From assembly GCA_051531935.1 (NCBI GenBank), contig JAOPTR010000006.1, forward strand, positions 24,282 to 88,281: a stretch of 64,000 bases of DNA, given 5' to 3'. The position numbers and the translations under genes were made by a program. The DNA comes from OCS116 sp051531935 (GTDB taxonomy: Bacteria; Pseudomonadota; Alphaproteobacteria; Rhizobiales; OSC116). How positions within the stretch are numbered: the first letter of the stretch is position 1; the number at the start of each line of letters is the position of its first letter. The notes under the pieces are model-generated. The model saw nothing but the letters and a program-made list of their open reading frames with translations. It was not told where the DNA came from and ran no database searches. Positions 1 through 9,455 of the stretch are shown here, piece after piece.

Positions 1-1216
1 TCGATGCTGTAGCCGTGGTTTTGGTCGTGGCATTTGGCGTGGCATCTGCGTCCGCTTTTGGTTCATCCACAGCGCCGCGCGCCACCACATAAACCACGTC
101 ATTATCATAAATCACATAATCAGGAATTCTAATCACATTGCCATAGGTTTGGTCAGGTATCAGCACTTGTACAAATGCGCCAATGCGTAAAGCTTCTACA
201 GCTTCGACATTCACAATAGATGCGTATAAATCAATCCCGCCCGAGGCCGCTACAATTTCAGAATTCACACGATTAATCACCGCATTAAATGTTTTTTCTA
301 TTTGCCCAATTTTCCAAACAGCTTTAATCTCGCGGCCAATAATTGTGCCGTCCTGCGCGATGATGCGCCCATATTGCCCGTCTGATAAGGTAAATTTAAC
401 ATCAATGCGCTGTTGGTCAAGCAGTGTGGCAATGGCAGTATTGGCGTTTAGATGCTGTCCCGCTTCAATAGAGGCATTATGTATATACGCATCAAATGGC
501 GCGTAAATTTTGGTGCCTTCAAGGTCTTGCATGGCCTTGTCGACAGCCCATTTCTGCACTTCGGTCGATGCCAATAATTGAAGTTTTTGATTTTTCAAAT
601 TATCAAATGAAGCCGACATCGAGTCCAAAGATTGCTTTTGCTGAATTAAAGCTTGGTTCTTATCATCCAAAGCCTGTTTAGAAATAATGCCCGATTTTTG
701 TAATTTTATCGAACCCTGATAATCAATTTCGGCATTCTTATATAATTCAAGGGTACTGTTATAATTAATCTGGGTCGATGCCACTTGGTTATCAATGTCT
801 GTGGCCTTAAAATCAATATCCTGTAAATTGGCTTTGGCTGTCATTAAATTACCACGATAATTAAAATCATCTATCTCAAGCAATAATTCGCCTTGCTTTA
901 CAATGGCACCATTTTTAAAATTCTCAGAAATAAAGCTCACACGCCCGCTTACAGTTGCGCTTAGTGGCAATTGTTTCGCACTAACAATTTGCCCAAAATT
1001 CTCAATCATTGGGGTTACATCTTCAAATTTCACCAATAAAGTATCCACGGTTGCGGCTTGTTCTTTGCTGGCTTTGCGGGCGACACGCGGTTGATTGTCA
1101 TTCAAAAAACCATAATAAGTCAGGGCGCCATAGCCAATTGCGGCCATCAACCCTAAACTAATGATTAAACGAAAAAAGAAAGCGGAGTTGCTATTATTAT
1201 TAAATTGTTTGAGCAT
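1..1216 (-). CDS. RND-type efflux periplasmic adaptor (HlyD/AcrA family), cut by window edge
   Basis: Reading the minus strand from an ATG at 1216 gives an open frame of 405 codons that leaves the window. The N-terminus MLKQFNNN is followed by one membrane anchor (about residues 12-36). Then comes a periplasmic lipoyl/barrel region with the typical text GQIVSAKQLPLSATVSGRV and GAIVKQGELLLEID, where an AcrA/MexA-type adaptor folds back around a coiled coil. Such adaptors bridge an inner-membrane pump and an outer-membrane channel. The pump gene would be expected downstream, outside the window. The substrate cannot be told. The gene is divergent from glpK across about 118 bases that hold a perfect inverted repeat. 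Confidence 0.85.
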   Translation of the reverse strand, partial: MLKQFNNNSNSAFFFRLIISLGLMAAIGYGALTYYGFLNDNQPRVARKASKEQAATVDTLLVKFEDVTPMIENFGQIVSAKQLPLSATVSGRVSFISENFKNGAIVKQGELLLEIDDFNYRGNLMTAKANLQDIDFKATDIDNQVASTQINYNSTLELYKNAEIDYQGSIKLQKSGIISKQALDDKNQALIQQKQSLDSMSASFDNLKNQKLQLLASTEVQKWAVDKAMQDLEGTKIYAPFDAYIHNASIEAGQHLNANTAIATLLDQQRIDVKFTLSDGQYGRIIAQDGTIIGREIKAVWKIGQIEKTFNAVINRVNSEIVAASGGIDLYASIVNVEAVEALRIGAFVQVLIPDQTYGNVIRIPDYVIYDNDVVYVVARGAVDEPKADADATPNATTKTTATAS

Positions 1217-1280
1217 AATATTTTACATTTTAATTATTTATTTTTTTGTTATTCTACTTAGATGATAATTTAAGGTTTAT

Positions 1281-1298
1281 TACAAATCTATATTTGTA
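1281..1298. promoter_or_regulatory. Perfect inverted repeat between the efflux adaptor and glpK (operator candidate)
   Basis: TACAAAT-CTAT-ATTTGTA is a perfect 7-base inverted repeat with a 4-base spacer. It lies in the short divergent intergenic region, 37 bases before the glpK ATG and 65 bases before the adaptor ATG. The symmetry and position suit the operator of a dimeric regulator such as a TetR or GntR type. No regulator gene is adjacent, so which one binds, if any, is unknown. It could be a chance AT-rich palindrome. Confidence 0.4.
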
Positions 1299-1334
1299 GC
1301 AAATTGTATCAGTTTAAAATATTTGAGGGATTTT

Positions 1335-2825
1335 ATGAAATACATATTGGCAATAGATCAAGGCACAACCTCAAGTCGGGCGATATTATTCGATAAAAAT
1401 ATGCAGATTACCGCCAGTGCAGGTGAGGAATTTACCCAGCATTTCCCCCATTCAGGTTGGGTAGAACATGTCCCAGATGATATCTATTCATCGGTAATTA
1501 ATAGCTGCCATGCCGCCATAAAAAAAGCATCCATCACCGCACAAGATATTGTGGCACTGGGCATTACCAACCAACGCGAAACCACACTTATCTGGAATAA
1601 AAATACAGGAAAACCCATACATAACGCCATTGTTTGGCAGGATAGGCGTACAGCCGCGCTTTGCACAAAGCTAAAATCCGAAGGCCATGAGCCAATGATT
1701 ACCCAAAAAACAGGCCTGTTGTTAGACCCGTATTTTTCGGCCACAAAAATAAACTACCTGCTTAATCACGTCGAAGGCGCAAAACAACAAGCCCAAAATG
1801 GCGAACTGTTATTTGGCACCGTAGACAGCTATCTAATTTGGCAACTAACAGGCGGCAAAGTTCATCTAACCGATGCCACAAATGCCGCCCGCACCATGTT
1901 ATATGACATTCAAAAAGGCCAATGGGATGCGGAAATCTGCAATCTGCTCGAAATTCCAATGAATATGCTGCCACAAGTTAAAGATTGCGCGGCTGATTTT
2001 GGCACTACAGATAAAAGCATTTTCGGTGCCGAAATTCCTATTTATGGGGTGGCAGGCGATCAACATGCTGCCACAATAGGCCAAGCGTGTTTTGAGCGCG
2101 GCATGCTAAAATCGACCTATGGCACAGGATGTTTTGCAGTGCTTAATACAGGCGCGGATCTGGTGCGCTCCAAAAATCGTTTGCTATCAACAATTGCTTA
2201 TCAGCTCGATGGTAAGGTAACTTATGCGCTTGAGGGTAGTATTTTTAATGCAGGCACAGCCGTACAATGGCTGCGTGATGGTCTGCAACTCATTAGCCAA
2301 GCGGCAGATACTCAACAACTTGCCGCTGCTGCCAGTCTAGATGAACAAGTTTACATGGTGCCCGCTTTTACAGGCCTCGGTGCGCCATATTGGGATGCCG
2401 AATGTAGAGGCGCCATTTTTGGCATCACCCGCAATACAGGCCGTGCCGAGTTTGCCCGCGCCGCATTACAAAGTGTCGCTTTTCAAACCCGAGATTTGCT
2501 AGAAGCGATGCGCGCAGATTGTGGCGATCAAGATATAGAACCCATTTTGCGGGTCGATGGCGGCATGGCCACCTCAGATTGGACGATAGAATTTTTGGCC
2601 AATATTCTCAATGCACCTGTCGACCGCCCAAAAATCACGGAAACCACAGCTTTGGGCGTGGCGTGGCTTGCAGGCATGTATGCAGGTTTTTACCCACAAC
2701 AAGCCGAATTTGCAAAAAATTGGCAATTGCAAAAACGTTTTGAAGCCAGTATGAGCCAACAAGAATGCGATAAGCTATATGCGGGCTGGCAAGATGCCGT
2801 GCGCCGCACTCTCACTTCTTATTAA
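1335..2825 (+). CDS. glpK: Glycerol kinase
   Basis: ATP-dependent phosphorylation of glycerol to sn-glycerol 3-phosphate, a cytoplasmic enzyme of the FGGY carbohydrate kinase family. The 496-residue protein has the usual length. It opens with the phosphate-binding motif AIDQGTTSSRAILF, has GVAGDQHAA at the domain junction, the FGGY-type signature around FTGLGAPYWDAECRGAIFG, and DGGMATSDW near the C-terminus. The ATG at 1335 is preferred over an in-frame TTG at 1323 because GAGGGA sits 5-10 bases before it. No glpF or glpD neighbour is present. It converges on the next gene with a 7-base gap. Confidence 0.96.
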   Translation: MKYILAIDQGTTSSRAILFDKNMQITASAGEEFTQHFPHSGWVEHVPDDIYSSVINSCHAAIKKASITAQDIVALGITNQRETTLIWNKNTGKPIHNAIVWQDRRTAALCTKLKSEGHEPMITQKTGLLLDPYFSATKINYLLNHVEGAKQQAQNGELLFGTVDSYLIWQLTGGKVHLTDATNAARTMLYDIQKGQWDAEICNLLEIPMNMLPQVKDCAADFGTTDKSIFGAEIPIYGVAGDQHAATIGQACFERGMLKSTYGTGCFAVLNTGADLVRSKNRLLSTIAYQLDGKVTYALEGSIFNAGTAVQWLRDGLQLISQAADTQQLAAAASLDEQVYMVPAFTGLGAPYWDAECRGAIFGITRNTGRAEFARAALQSVAFQTRDLLEAMRADCGDQDIEPILRVDGGMATSDWTIEFLANILNAPVDRPKITETTALGVAWLAGMYAGFYPQQAEFAKNWQLQKRFEASMSQQECDKLYAGWQDAVRRTLTSY

Positions 2826-2832
2826 AGTAAAA

Positions 2833-4254
2833 TTAGCCTTTCAGCTTATCCATACAGGCAGCTATTGATGCCGTCTGTATGTCCTCATAATGGGCAAAAC
2901 TATCCATCACTTTGCTTTCTAAAGCGTCTTCAAACATAGGTTGGTTGGCATCGGCCACAAATGTCTGCGCGGCTTTGTCCCCAAGGTTGGATTGAAAAAT
3001 ACCCGCAGCACTTACTGGCAAGAAATCTTCATAAACAATGGGGTCAAAACGTATCAGATCCATCTCAATTAAATTATCCAATTTGACTTCGGCTATCTGT
3101 TGGGCAAGTTTGCCTTTTTCAGTTAAGGAGTAAGCAAAATAAGCCAGATTCTGCTGCCGAATTTCTGTCCAATCGTCAGGAAAATCAGCAAAATGTTCGG
3201 CCAAAGCCAGCATATATTCTGCGGCATTCGAGCCATTGGCATTGGGCGTTATTTGTGCTCGAGTTTTCGCTAATAAATCATCATACAATTTGTGCCCTTG
3301 GCGGGTTAAAGCCACGCCGCGCTGTTCAATTTCACCAAATCTAGCAGTATGTGTGCCTAAAATTTGCATGTTTTCGGTTTGCAGCTCTTTATCATCACCC
3401 TCAAGGTCTAACGACATGCTAAAATTCACTTGTTCTTCAAGGGCTTTAAAGCTTGTTTGGCGCAATAATATTGGGCAGACCCGTTGTGGCGGGCCTTCAA
3501 TCACAGCTTTGGGGTCTATACCGCGCTCTGGCATTAATTTTTGTACGCTGTCAATGTCCAAGGTTCTAGGCGTTAAATGGTTTATATGCGGGCCTTTAAA
3601 CGACACGATGTCAGCGATCAAACGATGCGCTGCCAATAAACGATTGTATAAATCCAAGCTCACGCGAGCTTCGGCATGCCATCTAAAAGTTTCCAAAATT
3701 TCTGTCACAAATTGGTTGCTGTCTACTTCGTTTAAACCACCATTTTGTTCGGCTTTTTCTACAAGTATAATTGCAGTGTCAGTAAAAATATGGCGTTTTG
3801 AGATCACATCTTTTGCTTCATCCCTAAGCTTTACGTCATCAATTAAATCAAGGCGTAATAAAGAGGTAAAAACCCTAAATGGGTTGTAGGCCAATGCTGC
3901 CTTTGAAATAGGTCTAAAAGCTGTAGAGTGAACTGGAATTCCCGCCACACTCAAATCATAATAACCAACAGGAAACATACCCATAATCGCAAATATGCGG
4001 CGCATCATTGCCAATTCTTTGGCCGAACCAAGGCGTATCGCGCCATGTCGCTCTTCGGATATGCGCTCCAAGCCGTTGGTTATTGTCAGTTCTTCGTTTA
4101 AGTCTTTATCCTGCGCCAATTTTACAGCATTCAGACCTTTTACAAGGTCTATTAAAGTGCCATATGCAGGCACCTCGCGGCGGTACATGGTCGACATGGC
4201 ACTAGAAAATTTTTCACGAATTTGGTCAGCATTAGATGCGGTTTGTTGAGACAT
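2833..4254 (-). CDS. hglS: 2-oxoadipate dioxygenase/decarboxylase-like protein (HglS/YdcJ, DUF1338)
   Basis: This is a VOC-fold iron enzyme of the family that turns 2-oxoadipate into 2-hydroxyglutarate in D-lysine catabolism. The 473-residue protein carries the family hallmarks: RHGAIRLG, with H70 and R74 at the positions I recall as metal and substrate residues in HglS; MGMFPVGYYDLSVAG followed by IPVHSTAFRP; and FGEIEQRG for the glutamate metal ligand. The ATG at 4254 follows GAGGG at a good distance, so nine upstream codons are dropped. Its lysine-pathway partners are not in the window. The symbol is by homology to the characterised Pseudomonas enzyme. Confidence 0.85.
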   Translation of the reverse strand: MSQQTASNADQIREKFSSAMSTMYRREVPAYGTLIDLVKGLNAVKLAQDKDLNEELTITNGLERISEERHGAIRLGSAKELAMMRRIFAIMGMFPVGYYDLSVAGIPVHSTAFRPISKAALAYNPFRVFTSLLRLDLIDDVKLRDEAKDVISKRHIFTDTAIILVEKAEQNGGLNEVDSNQFVTEILETFRWHAEARVSLDLYNRLLAAHRLIADIVSFKGPHINHLTPRTLDIDSVQKLMPERGIDPKAVIEGPPQRVCPILLRQTSFKALEEQVNFSMSLDLEGDDKELQTENMQILGTHTARFGEIEQRGVALTRQGHKLYDDLLAKTRAQITPNANGSNAAEYMLALAEHFADFPDDWTEIRQQNLAYFAYSLTEKGKLAQQIAEVKLDNLIEMDLIRFDPIVYEDFLPVSAAGIFQSNLGDKAAQTFVADANQPMFEDALESKVMDSFAHYEDIQTASIAACMDKLKG

Positions 4255-4384
4255 TTTGCCCTCATAATATTCTACAAACAATTTTGTAAATTTATCTCAT
4301 ATTAATTTGACACGGATTGCAATTTAAATATTTATTTACTCACCTAGATTTTTATTTTATGCGACCTTAGACGAATGTTCTAAA

Positions 4385-5668
4385 TCACCGTTTGGATTGC
4401 GTCTCTTGCCACCAATCATGTAGTTTCATGCCCCAATATGTCGCCTGTGCTGCATAAGGGCCCGCCATGCCGCCATTCCATTGCAGGCTAAATTTCTCAA
4501 ATAATTTATAACGGTCAGATTGCTTGGTTATGGCCTCGGCGATAATGCGCCCACCAATGGGGGCGGTGTTCATACCATGGCCGCCAAATGCAGTGCAGCT
4601 CCAAACATTCGGCTGTACTTGCCCAATATAAGGCATACGGTGGCGGGCATAAGCCATAAGTCCTGTCCATGCCATGTCAATTTTTACATGTTTTAAAGCA
4701 GGGTAAACGCTCAACATATCGGCTTTCATTAAGTCGGCTAAGCGTTTGGGTTCAGAGGTTTTGGCGGTTATGCGCCCGCCCCACAAAAGGCGGTCATCAT
4801 CAACAATGCGGTAATAGTCAGATGCCATACGGTCATCAATAATGGCGGCTTGGGTTTTCACCAAAGGCGCCACGCGTTCACCAAGTTTTTCGGTGGTAAT
4901 TACATAAGTCGCTATCGGTAAAATAGACTTGCTAACTTTGCCATAAACTTGCCCCGAATATCCGCCGCCACACAAGACAACATGTTCAGCTTTCACAATG
5001 CCATTTGGTGTGTAAATGCTTTTCGTCGTTCCTTCAAGCTGCATGCGGGTCACTTCAGTATCTTCAAAAATATGCCCACCTTGTTGCGAAATTAATTGAG
5101 CAACGCCCAAACAATAATTCAAGGGGTGAAAGTGAAAAGCATTTTTATCCATACTGCCCTGATAATATCGCTGGCTAGTGCTATATTTAGTCATTTTCTC
5201 ACGGTCTACATAATCCAAGGGGTAATTATATTTTTCAAGCATGTCGTCGCAATGGCTTTTCACAGCATGGCTGTCATCGTATCGGATAAGCGATAAAATA
5301 CCTGATGTCTTCGCCACACCACTTAGCTGATTATTGTCAATATTTTGGCGCACCATTTCCACGCCCTCAAGCGACAGTTCAAACATTTTTTGCGCGCCAG
5401 ATAACCCCAATTTCTGCTCTATATAATTCTGCCCTCTGGCAAAACCTGGGAATACAATCCCGCCATTGCGGCCAGATGCACCCCATGCAATTTTATGAGC
5501 TTCAAGCAACACCACTTTTTTACCCATTTTTAGCAACTCTTGGGCGCAGCTTAAGCCAGCTAATCCGCCACCGATAATGCATATATCGGTCTCAATAGTG
5601 CCGTTTAGTGGTTTGTGGTTTGGGGCGGCAATGGCCGTTTGGCTATAATAGGTATCAGGGTAAATCAT
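4385..5668 (-). CDS. FAD-dependent oxidoreductase, gamma-glutamylputrescine oxidase-like (DadA/PuuB family)
   Basis: The N-terminal Rossmann motif IIGGGLAGLSCAQEL (about residues 32-46) and an EAHKIAWGASGRNGG stretch are typical of DAO-type flavoproteins related to PuuB, which oxidise the amine side of gamma-glutamylputrescine or related amines. The C-terminal text FGGHGMNTAPIGGRIIAEAI closes the FAD site. It has 427 residues from the ATG at 5668; an in-frame TTG 39 bases upstream is less likely. No other putrescine-pathway genes are nearby, so the true amine substrate is open. The next gene starts divergently about 80 bases away. Confidence 0.82.
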   Translation of the reverse strand: MIYPDTYYSQTAIAAPNHKPLNGTIETDICIIGGGLAGLSCAQELLKMGKKVVLLEAHKIAWGASGRNGGIVFPGFARGQNYIEQKLGLSGAQKMFELSLEGVEMVRQNIDNNQLSGVAKTSGILSLIRYDDSHAVKSHCDDMLEKYNYPLDYVDREKMTKYSTSQRYYQGSMDKNAFHFHPLNYCLGVAQLISQQGGHIFEDTEVTRMQLEGTTKSIYTPNGIVKAEHVVLCGGGYSGQVYGKVSKSILPIATYVITTEKLGERVAPLVKTQAAIIDDRMASDYYRIVDDDRLLWGGRITAKTSEPKRLADLMKADMLSVYPALKHVKIDMAWTGLMAYARHRMPYIGQVQPNVWSCTAFGGHGMNTAPIGGRIIAEAITKQSDRYKLFEKFSLQWNGGMAGPYAAQATYWGMKLHDWWQETQSKR

Positions 5669-5746
5669 ACTTGATTTTGCGCATATTTTTTTGCAAACTA
5701 CAATCAAAATATAAGTTGAATGCGCTGAAAATTACGAGGTTACCGA

Positions 5747-6892
5747 GTGGCAATTAAAATAGACAATAAGGCAATGAGGCATTTATGGCTTAAAAGCACG
5801 GGTCTTGGCGCCACACCCAATGGTAATTTAAACCTATTGCAAATGATAAAAGATTTGGGTTTTGTGCAAATTGATACCATTCAAAATGTCACCCGCGCCC
5901 ATCACCATATACTATGGTCGCGCAATCAAAATTACCGCGAACCCATGTTCGATGAATTGTTAGCAACCCGACAAGATATTTTCGAACATTTCACCCATGA
6001 TGCCAGCGTATTGCCGACAGATTTTTATCCCATGTGGCGACGGCAGTTTAAACGTCATAAAGTGAGGATGGACGGTTCAAAATATTATAACAATAAAATG
6101 GGGCCTCAAGGCCGCGCCGATATTAAAGCGCGGATAGATGCCGAGGGTGCATTGTCCACCCATGCTTTTGATACCAAAATAAAAGGCAAAAAACAAATGT
6201 GGGATCGCCCACCACATAAAGTGGCGCTTGATTATATGTGGTATGCGGGTGAGCTTTCCACCTCGCATCGTGTTAATTTCCGTAAATATTACGACATCAC
6301 CGACAAGGTTATTCCACCGCATATCCTGTCGCAGGATATTGCCGATCAAACGCAAATCGAATGGTTGTGTGAGCAAGCATTATCAAGGCTTTCTGTTGCC
6401 ACCCACAAAGAAATAAAAGAATTTTGGGAAGCGGCAACCATTAAAGAGGTGAGGGCATGGGCAGATGAAAATCCGCTTATACCGATAGAATGGCAACGTC
6501 ATGATGGCACGTGGGCCCAAGCATTTGCCCCTCAAAATATTGAAGTTAGATTAAACGAACTAACCAAACCATCATCGCGTATGCGCATCGTCAACCCGTT
6601 CGATCCCGCTATACGGGACAGAAACCGCCTTAAGAGCATTTTTGGTTTAGAGTATAAGATCGAAATTTTTGTTCCTGCCGCCAAAAGAAAATGGGGCTAT
6701 TATGTCTACCCATTACTAGAGGGCGATAAATTTGTCGGGCGTATTGAACTAAAAGCCGATCGTAAAAAAGGCCTATTGAGCATTGTAAATTTCTGGCAAG
6801 AAGATGGCGTTAAATGGAATGAAAAACGCCACGACAAGTTAAAATCTGAATTAGATAGATTTGCAAAATATGTGGGTTTGGTTGTCGAATGA
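5747..6892 (+). CDS. Winged-helix DNA glycosylase, YcaQ/AlkX-like
   Basis: Member of the HTH_42 (YcaQ/AlkX) family, whose E. coli member unhooks DNA interstrand crosslinks and removes N-alkylated bases. The catalytic QxD motif is seen as LGFVQIDTIQ, with Q41 and D43. It is followed by NVTRAHHHILWSR and FEHFTHDASVLP, both typical of the family. The length of 381 residues fits. The start codon is GTG at 5747, just after GAGGTTACCGA. The stop overlaps the next gene by 4 bases (ATGA), so the two are translationally coupled. Confidence 0.85.
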   Translation: MAIKIDNKAMRHLWLKSTGLGATPNGNLNLLQMIKDLGFVQIDTIQNVTRAHHHILWSRNQNYREPMFDELLATRQDIFEHFTHDASVLPTDFYPMWRRQFKRHKVRMDGSKYYNNKMGPQGRADIKARIDAEGALSTHAFDTKIKGKKQMWDRPPHKVALDYMWYAGELSTSHRVNFRKYYDITDKVIPPHILSQDIADQTQIEWLCEQALSRLSVATHKEIKEFWEAATIKEVRAWADENPLIPIEWQRHDGTWAQAFAPQNIEVRLNELTKPSSRMRIVNPFDPAIRDRNRLKSIFGLEYKIEIFVPAAKRKWGYYVYPLLEGDKFVGRIELKADRKKGLLSIVNFWQEDGVKWNEKRHDKLKSELDRFAKYVGLVVE

Positions 6893-7461
6893 AAATTATT
6901 CTAATGCGCCATGGGCGGCCGATCATTCATTTGGAATCAATGCGCGCAGAGCTTAAAACACCTGCTGAAACAGGCCAAGTGATTAGAGATTATAAATTTG
7001 GCGCGTTAGATCCAAATCAAACACCACCTGAAAATTCAATAAATATCGCAAAAAGTAGTCAACAGATTTTCAGCAGTGATTTGCCCCGTGCCGTGGGCAG
7101 TGTCAATATGCTTGGCGTTTCAACAGGTATGGTTGAAAATGAATGCTTTCGTGAATCTGACCATCCGTATTTTAACTGGCAAAAACCAAAGCTAAAATTC
7201 TTCACATGGTGTATTTTATTTCGGCTTATGTGGTTCTTTGGTTTTTCCAAAAATGGTGAAAGCATTAAAATTGGCCGCAAACGCGCGCAAATCTCAGCCG
7301 CAATACTCAGCAAGGCAGCGCAAAATCACGATGCCCCCATGTTGCTCGGCCATGGCATCATCAATCGCTTAATTATGTCCGAACTAAAAAAACAAGGTTG
7401 GCGCAAAACCGAAGCAAATGGTCACGATTACTGGTCGTATATTGTGCTGGAAAAAAACTAA
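6889..7461 (+). CDS. Histidine phosphatase family protein (phosphoglycerate mutase-like)
   Basis: The N-terminal MKIILMRHGRP carries the RHG motif with the phospho-accepting histidine of the histidine phosphatase superfamily. FSSDLPRAVGS gives the second arginine. LLGHGIINRLIMSEL supplies the late histidine. It has 190 residues. It starts inside the stop of the AlkX-like gene, so the two probably form an operon. The substrate cannot be predicted. Its stop overlaps that of moaE on the other strand by 4 bases (CTAA). Confidence 0.8.
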   Translation: MKIILMRHGRPIIHLESMRAELKTPAETGQVIRDYKFGALDPNQTPPENSINIAKSSQQIFSSDLPRAVGSVNMLGVSTGMVENECFRESDHPYFNWQKPKLKFFTWCILFRLMWFFGFSKNGESIKIGRKRAQISAAILSKAAQNHDAPMLLGHGIINRLIMSELKKQGWRKTEANGHDYWSYIVLEKN

Positions 7462-7961
7462 ATTACATGCGCTTCATGCTGGTGGTTGCTGCTGCATAAT
7501 TCGCAACCTTTGCTCCATTCGCTGTCACCATCTTCATAATGTTCAAGCTTCCAAACGGGTGATCTGTGTTTAATCTGTTCAATCACATATCTGCTGGCCT
7601 TAAAAGCTTCATCACGATGCGGCGAACCCACGGCAATCACAATGCTAACGCCGCCAATGTCTAACTTACCCTTGCCATGTACCACATAAAAATCTAGCTC
7701 TTCACCCCATTTTGCTTGGGCTTCTTGGCAAATCTCAATGAAACTTTGTTTGGCTAAAGGCTCAAACACATCATAGCTAATGCCCAATACTTTTTTACCC
7801 AAATTATGGTTACGCACCGTGCCAACAAATAAGTTTTCAGCACCGTTTCGCACATGTTCGGCCTGTCCTGTGACATAAGCAAGGCCAGCCATAGCATCAA
7901 GTGGTTTTTGCTGCACATCCCACACATCAACAAATATATTACCTTTACTAAATTGGCTCAT
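7458..7961 (-). CDS. moaE: Molybdopterin synthase catalytic subunit
   Basis: MoaE works with MoaD to insert two sulfurs into cyclic pyranopterin monophosphate, giving molybdopterin. The 167-residue protein shows ENLFVGTVRNHNLGK, a VVHGKGKLDIGGVSIVIAV core, GSPHRDEAFKA, and the lysine-containing HRSPVWKLEHYEDG that corresponds to the active-site region. The C-terminus is a short Cys/His-rich tail (CELCSSNHQHEAHV), slightly unusual. It is the last gene of the Mo-cofactor operon and starts one base after the moaD stop, with GGGAGG as ribosome site. Confidence 0.95.
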   Translation of the reverse strand: MSQFSKGNIFVDVWDVQQKPLDAMAGLAYVTGQAEHVRNGAENLFVGTVRNHNLGKKVLGISYDVFEPLAKQSFIEICQEAQAKWGEELDFYVVHGKGKLDIGGVSIVIAVGSPHRDEAFKASRYVIEQIKHRSPVWKLEHYEDGDSEWSKGCELCSSNHQHEAHVI

Positions 7962-7962
7962 A

Positions 7963-8220
7963 TCAACCTCCCGATACTGGTGGCAAAATTGTAATCAGGC
8001 TATCAGCAGTTAGCGCGGTATTTTCTTCAAGCACCTGAGTTTCAGTGGCAAAGCGCGAGCTTTCTACCAAGCCCGCAATGTCAAAGCTCGCGGTAAAATC
8101 AGCAAGAGCAGTTGTTAAAGGCGCACGCAAGTCACTCACTATGGCAGGCTCATTTAGTTCCAATTTAATGTGCCGCCCAAATTGCCTAAAAGCGCCAAAT
8201 GTTTGTATGGTAATTTGCAT
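7963..8220 (-). CDS. moaD: Molybdopterin synthase sulfur carrier subunit
   Basis: Small ubiquitin-fold protein of 85 residues ending in the required Gly-Gly (LPPVSGG), which is thiocarboxylated at the C-terminal glycine and donates sulfur to MoaE. The N-terminal MQITIQTFGAFRQ is typical. It sits between moeA, 2 bases upstream, and moaE, with almost no gaps, so the genes must be co-transcribed. A ThiF/MoeB-type activating enzyme is not in this window. Confidence 0.93.
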   Translation of the reverse strand: MQITIQTFGAFRQFGRHIKLELNEPAIVSDLRAPLTTALADFTASFDIAGLVESSRFATETQVLEENTALTADSLITILPPVSGG

Positions 8221-8222
8221 AT

Positions 8223-9455
8223 CTAAAATCCACCTCGGGGCAGCATTGGGTAAATAGATACCAGTTCACCTGCCCGATTTTTATGTTGTGTTTCTTCAAA
8301 AACTGCCCAGCAATTTGCGGCAAGTAATGGCTTTATTTTAAAGCTTTCTTGGCCTTGTAATATGTTCACCTCAAGCACACCCAATTTAATGTCGGCAAAG
8401 GCTTTGTTAAACATTTTAAAACCATGGGGCTTGTCAGTCTCTATTGCTAATCTAGCCTTAACCGCTTGCTCAATTGGCAGGTTTTGCATGGCATCTATTA
8501 GAAAACTGACAAAAAACCTAAACGCAACACTGGTCGAAATCGGGTTACCAGGTAGCCCAAAATAATGAGTTTGTTGTTGCTCAAATTTTGCATATAAAAC
8601 GGGTTTTCCCGGCCTAATTTTACATTTATGGAACTTAATTTCAGCCCCTAAATTTGCCAAACTTTCTGGTATAAAATCATGGCGTCCCATCGAAACTGCA
8701 CCCGTGGATATTATAATGTCATAATTACCGACCAGGCTTTTCAGGCAAGTTTCATAATCATCAACTTCGTCATGTATTGTGCCTGCATAACTGGCAGGAT
8801 ACCCCATCTCGCGCAACGTCGACAACAGGTGAGGGCCATTGCTATTACGTATTTGGCCAGATTTCAGCTCTTGTTGCGGGTTGTCTATAATTTCCTTGCC
8901 TGTACCAATAATCGCAATGGTGGGCTTTCTAAATACTGAAACTTCAGCAACCCCAATGGTGGCTAGGGCCGATATATGCGCAGGGTTTATAATCTCATTG
9001 GCTTTTATCACCAAATCATCGGGCATAAAATCCTGCCCCGCTTGGCGAATGTGGCTGCCCAACACAATATTTTTATTTTCAATTTTAATGCGGGTCGGGC
9101 GGCCATCTACATCGGCAGCTAATATTTGCACATCTTCAATTTTTATAACCGTATCATAACCAGAAGGTATGCCGGCACCTGTCATAATTTCCCAAGCGCC
9201 AGCCGCACCTGTCACAATCATATCGCCGGCGAAACTAGAGCCGACAACATTCATTTCATGTAGGCTCTCACCAAGCTCTGCATAACGCACAGCAAAACCA
9301 TCCATGGCGCTATTGTCAAAGGGCGATACCATGCTGTGGCAATAAACATCTTGTGCTGTCACAAAACCCAAACTGTCTGCAATGGGCAGGCTTATCGTGC
9401 CAAGCTTGGTCACTTGCGCCAACATAATGTCTAAGGCTTGGTCGTGGCTAAGCAT
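8223..9455 (-). CDS. moeA: Molybdopterin molybdenumtransferase
   Basis: MoeA inserts molybdate into adenylylated molybdopterin. The 410-residue protein begins LSHDQALDIMLAQV. It has the domain text SPFDNSAMDGFAVR, GSHIRQAGQDFMPDD, and in the MoCF-binding domain IIISTGAVSMGRHDFIP and FGLPGNPISTSVAF. All are normal for the family. The ATG overlaps the moaCB stop by one base, showing tight coupling in the operon. Confidence 0.95.
   Translation of the reverse strand: MLSHDQALDIMLAQVTKLGTISLPIADSLGFVTAQDVYCHSMVSPFDNSAMDGFAVRYAELGESLHEMNVVGSSFAGDMIVTGAAGAWEIMTGAGIPSGYDTVIKIEDVQILAADVDGRPTRIKIENKNIVLGSHIRQAGQDFMPDDLVIKANEIINPAHISALATIGVAEVSVFRKPTIAIIGTGKEIIDNPQQELKSGQIRNSNGPHLLSTLREMGYPASYAGTIHDEVDDYETCLKSLVGNYDIIISTGAVSMGRHDFIPESLANLGAEIKFHKCKIRPGKPVLYAKFEQQQTHYFGLPGNPISTSVAFRFFVSFLIDAMQNLPIEQAVKARLAIETDKPHGFKMFNKAFADIKLGVLEVNILQGQESFKIKPLLAANCWAVFEETQHKNRAGELVSIYPMLPRGGF

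Noticed and set aside
4290..4340. TTGACA-16-TATTTA promoter on the + strand
   Set aside because: It points into the antisense of the PuuB-like gene with no gene to drive. It may be chance in AT-rich DNA.
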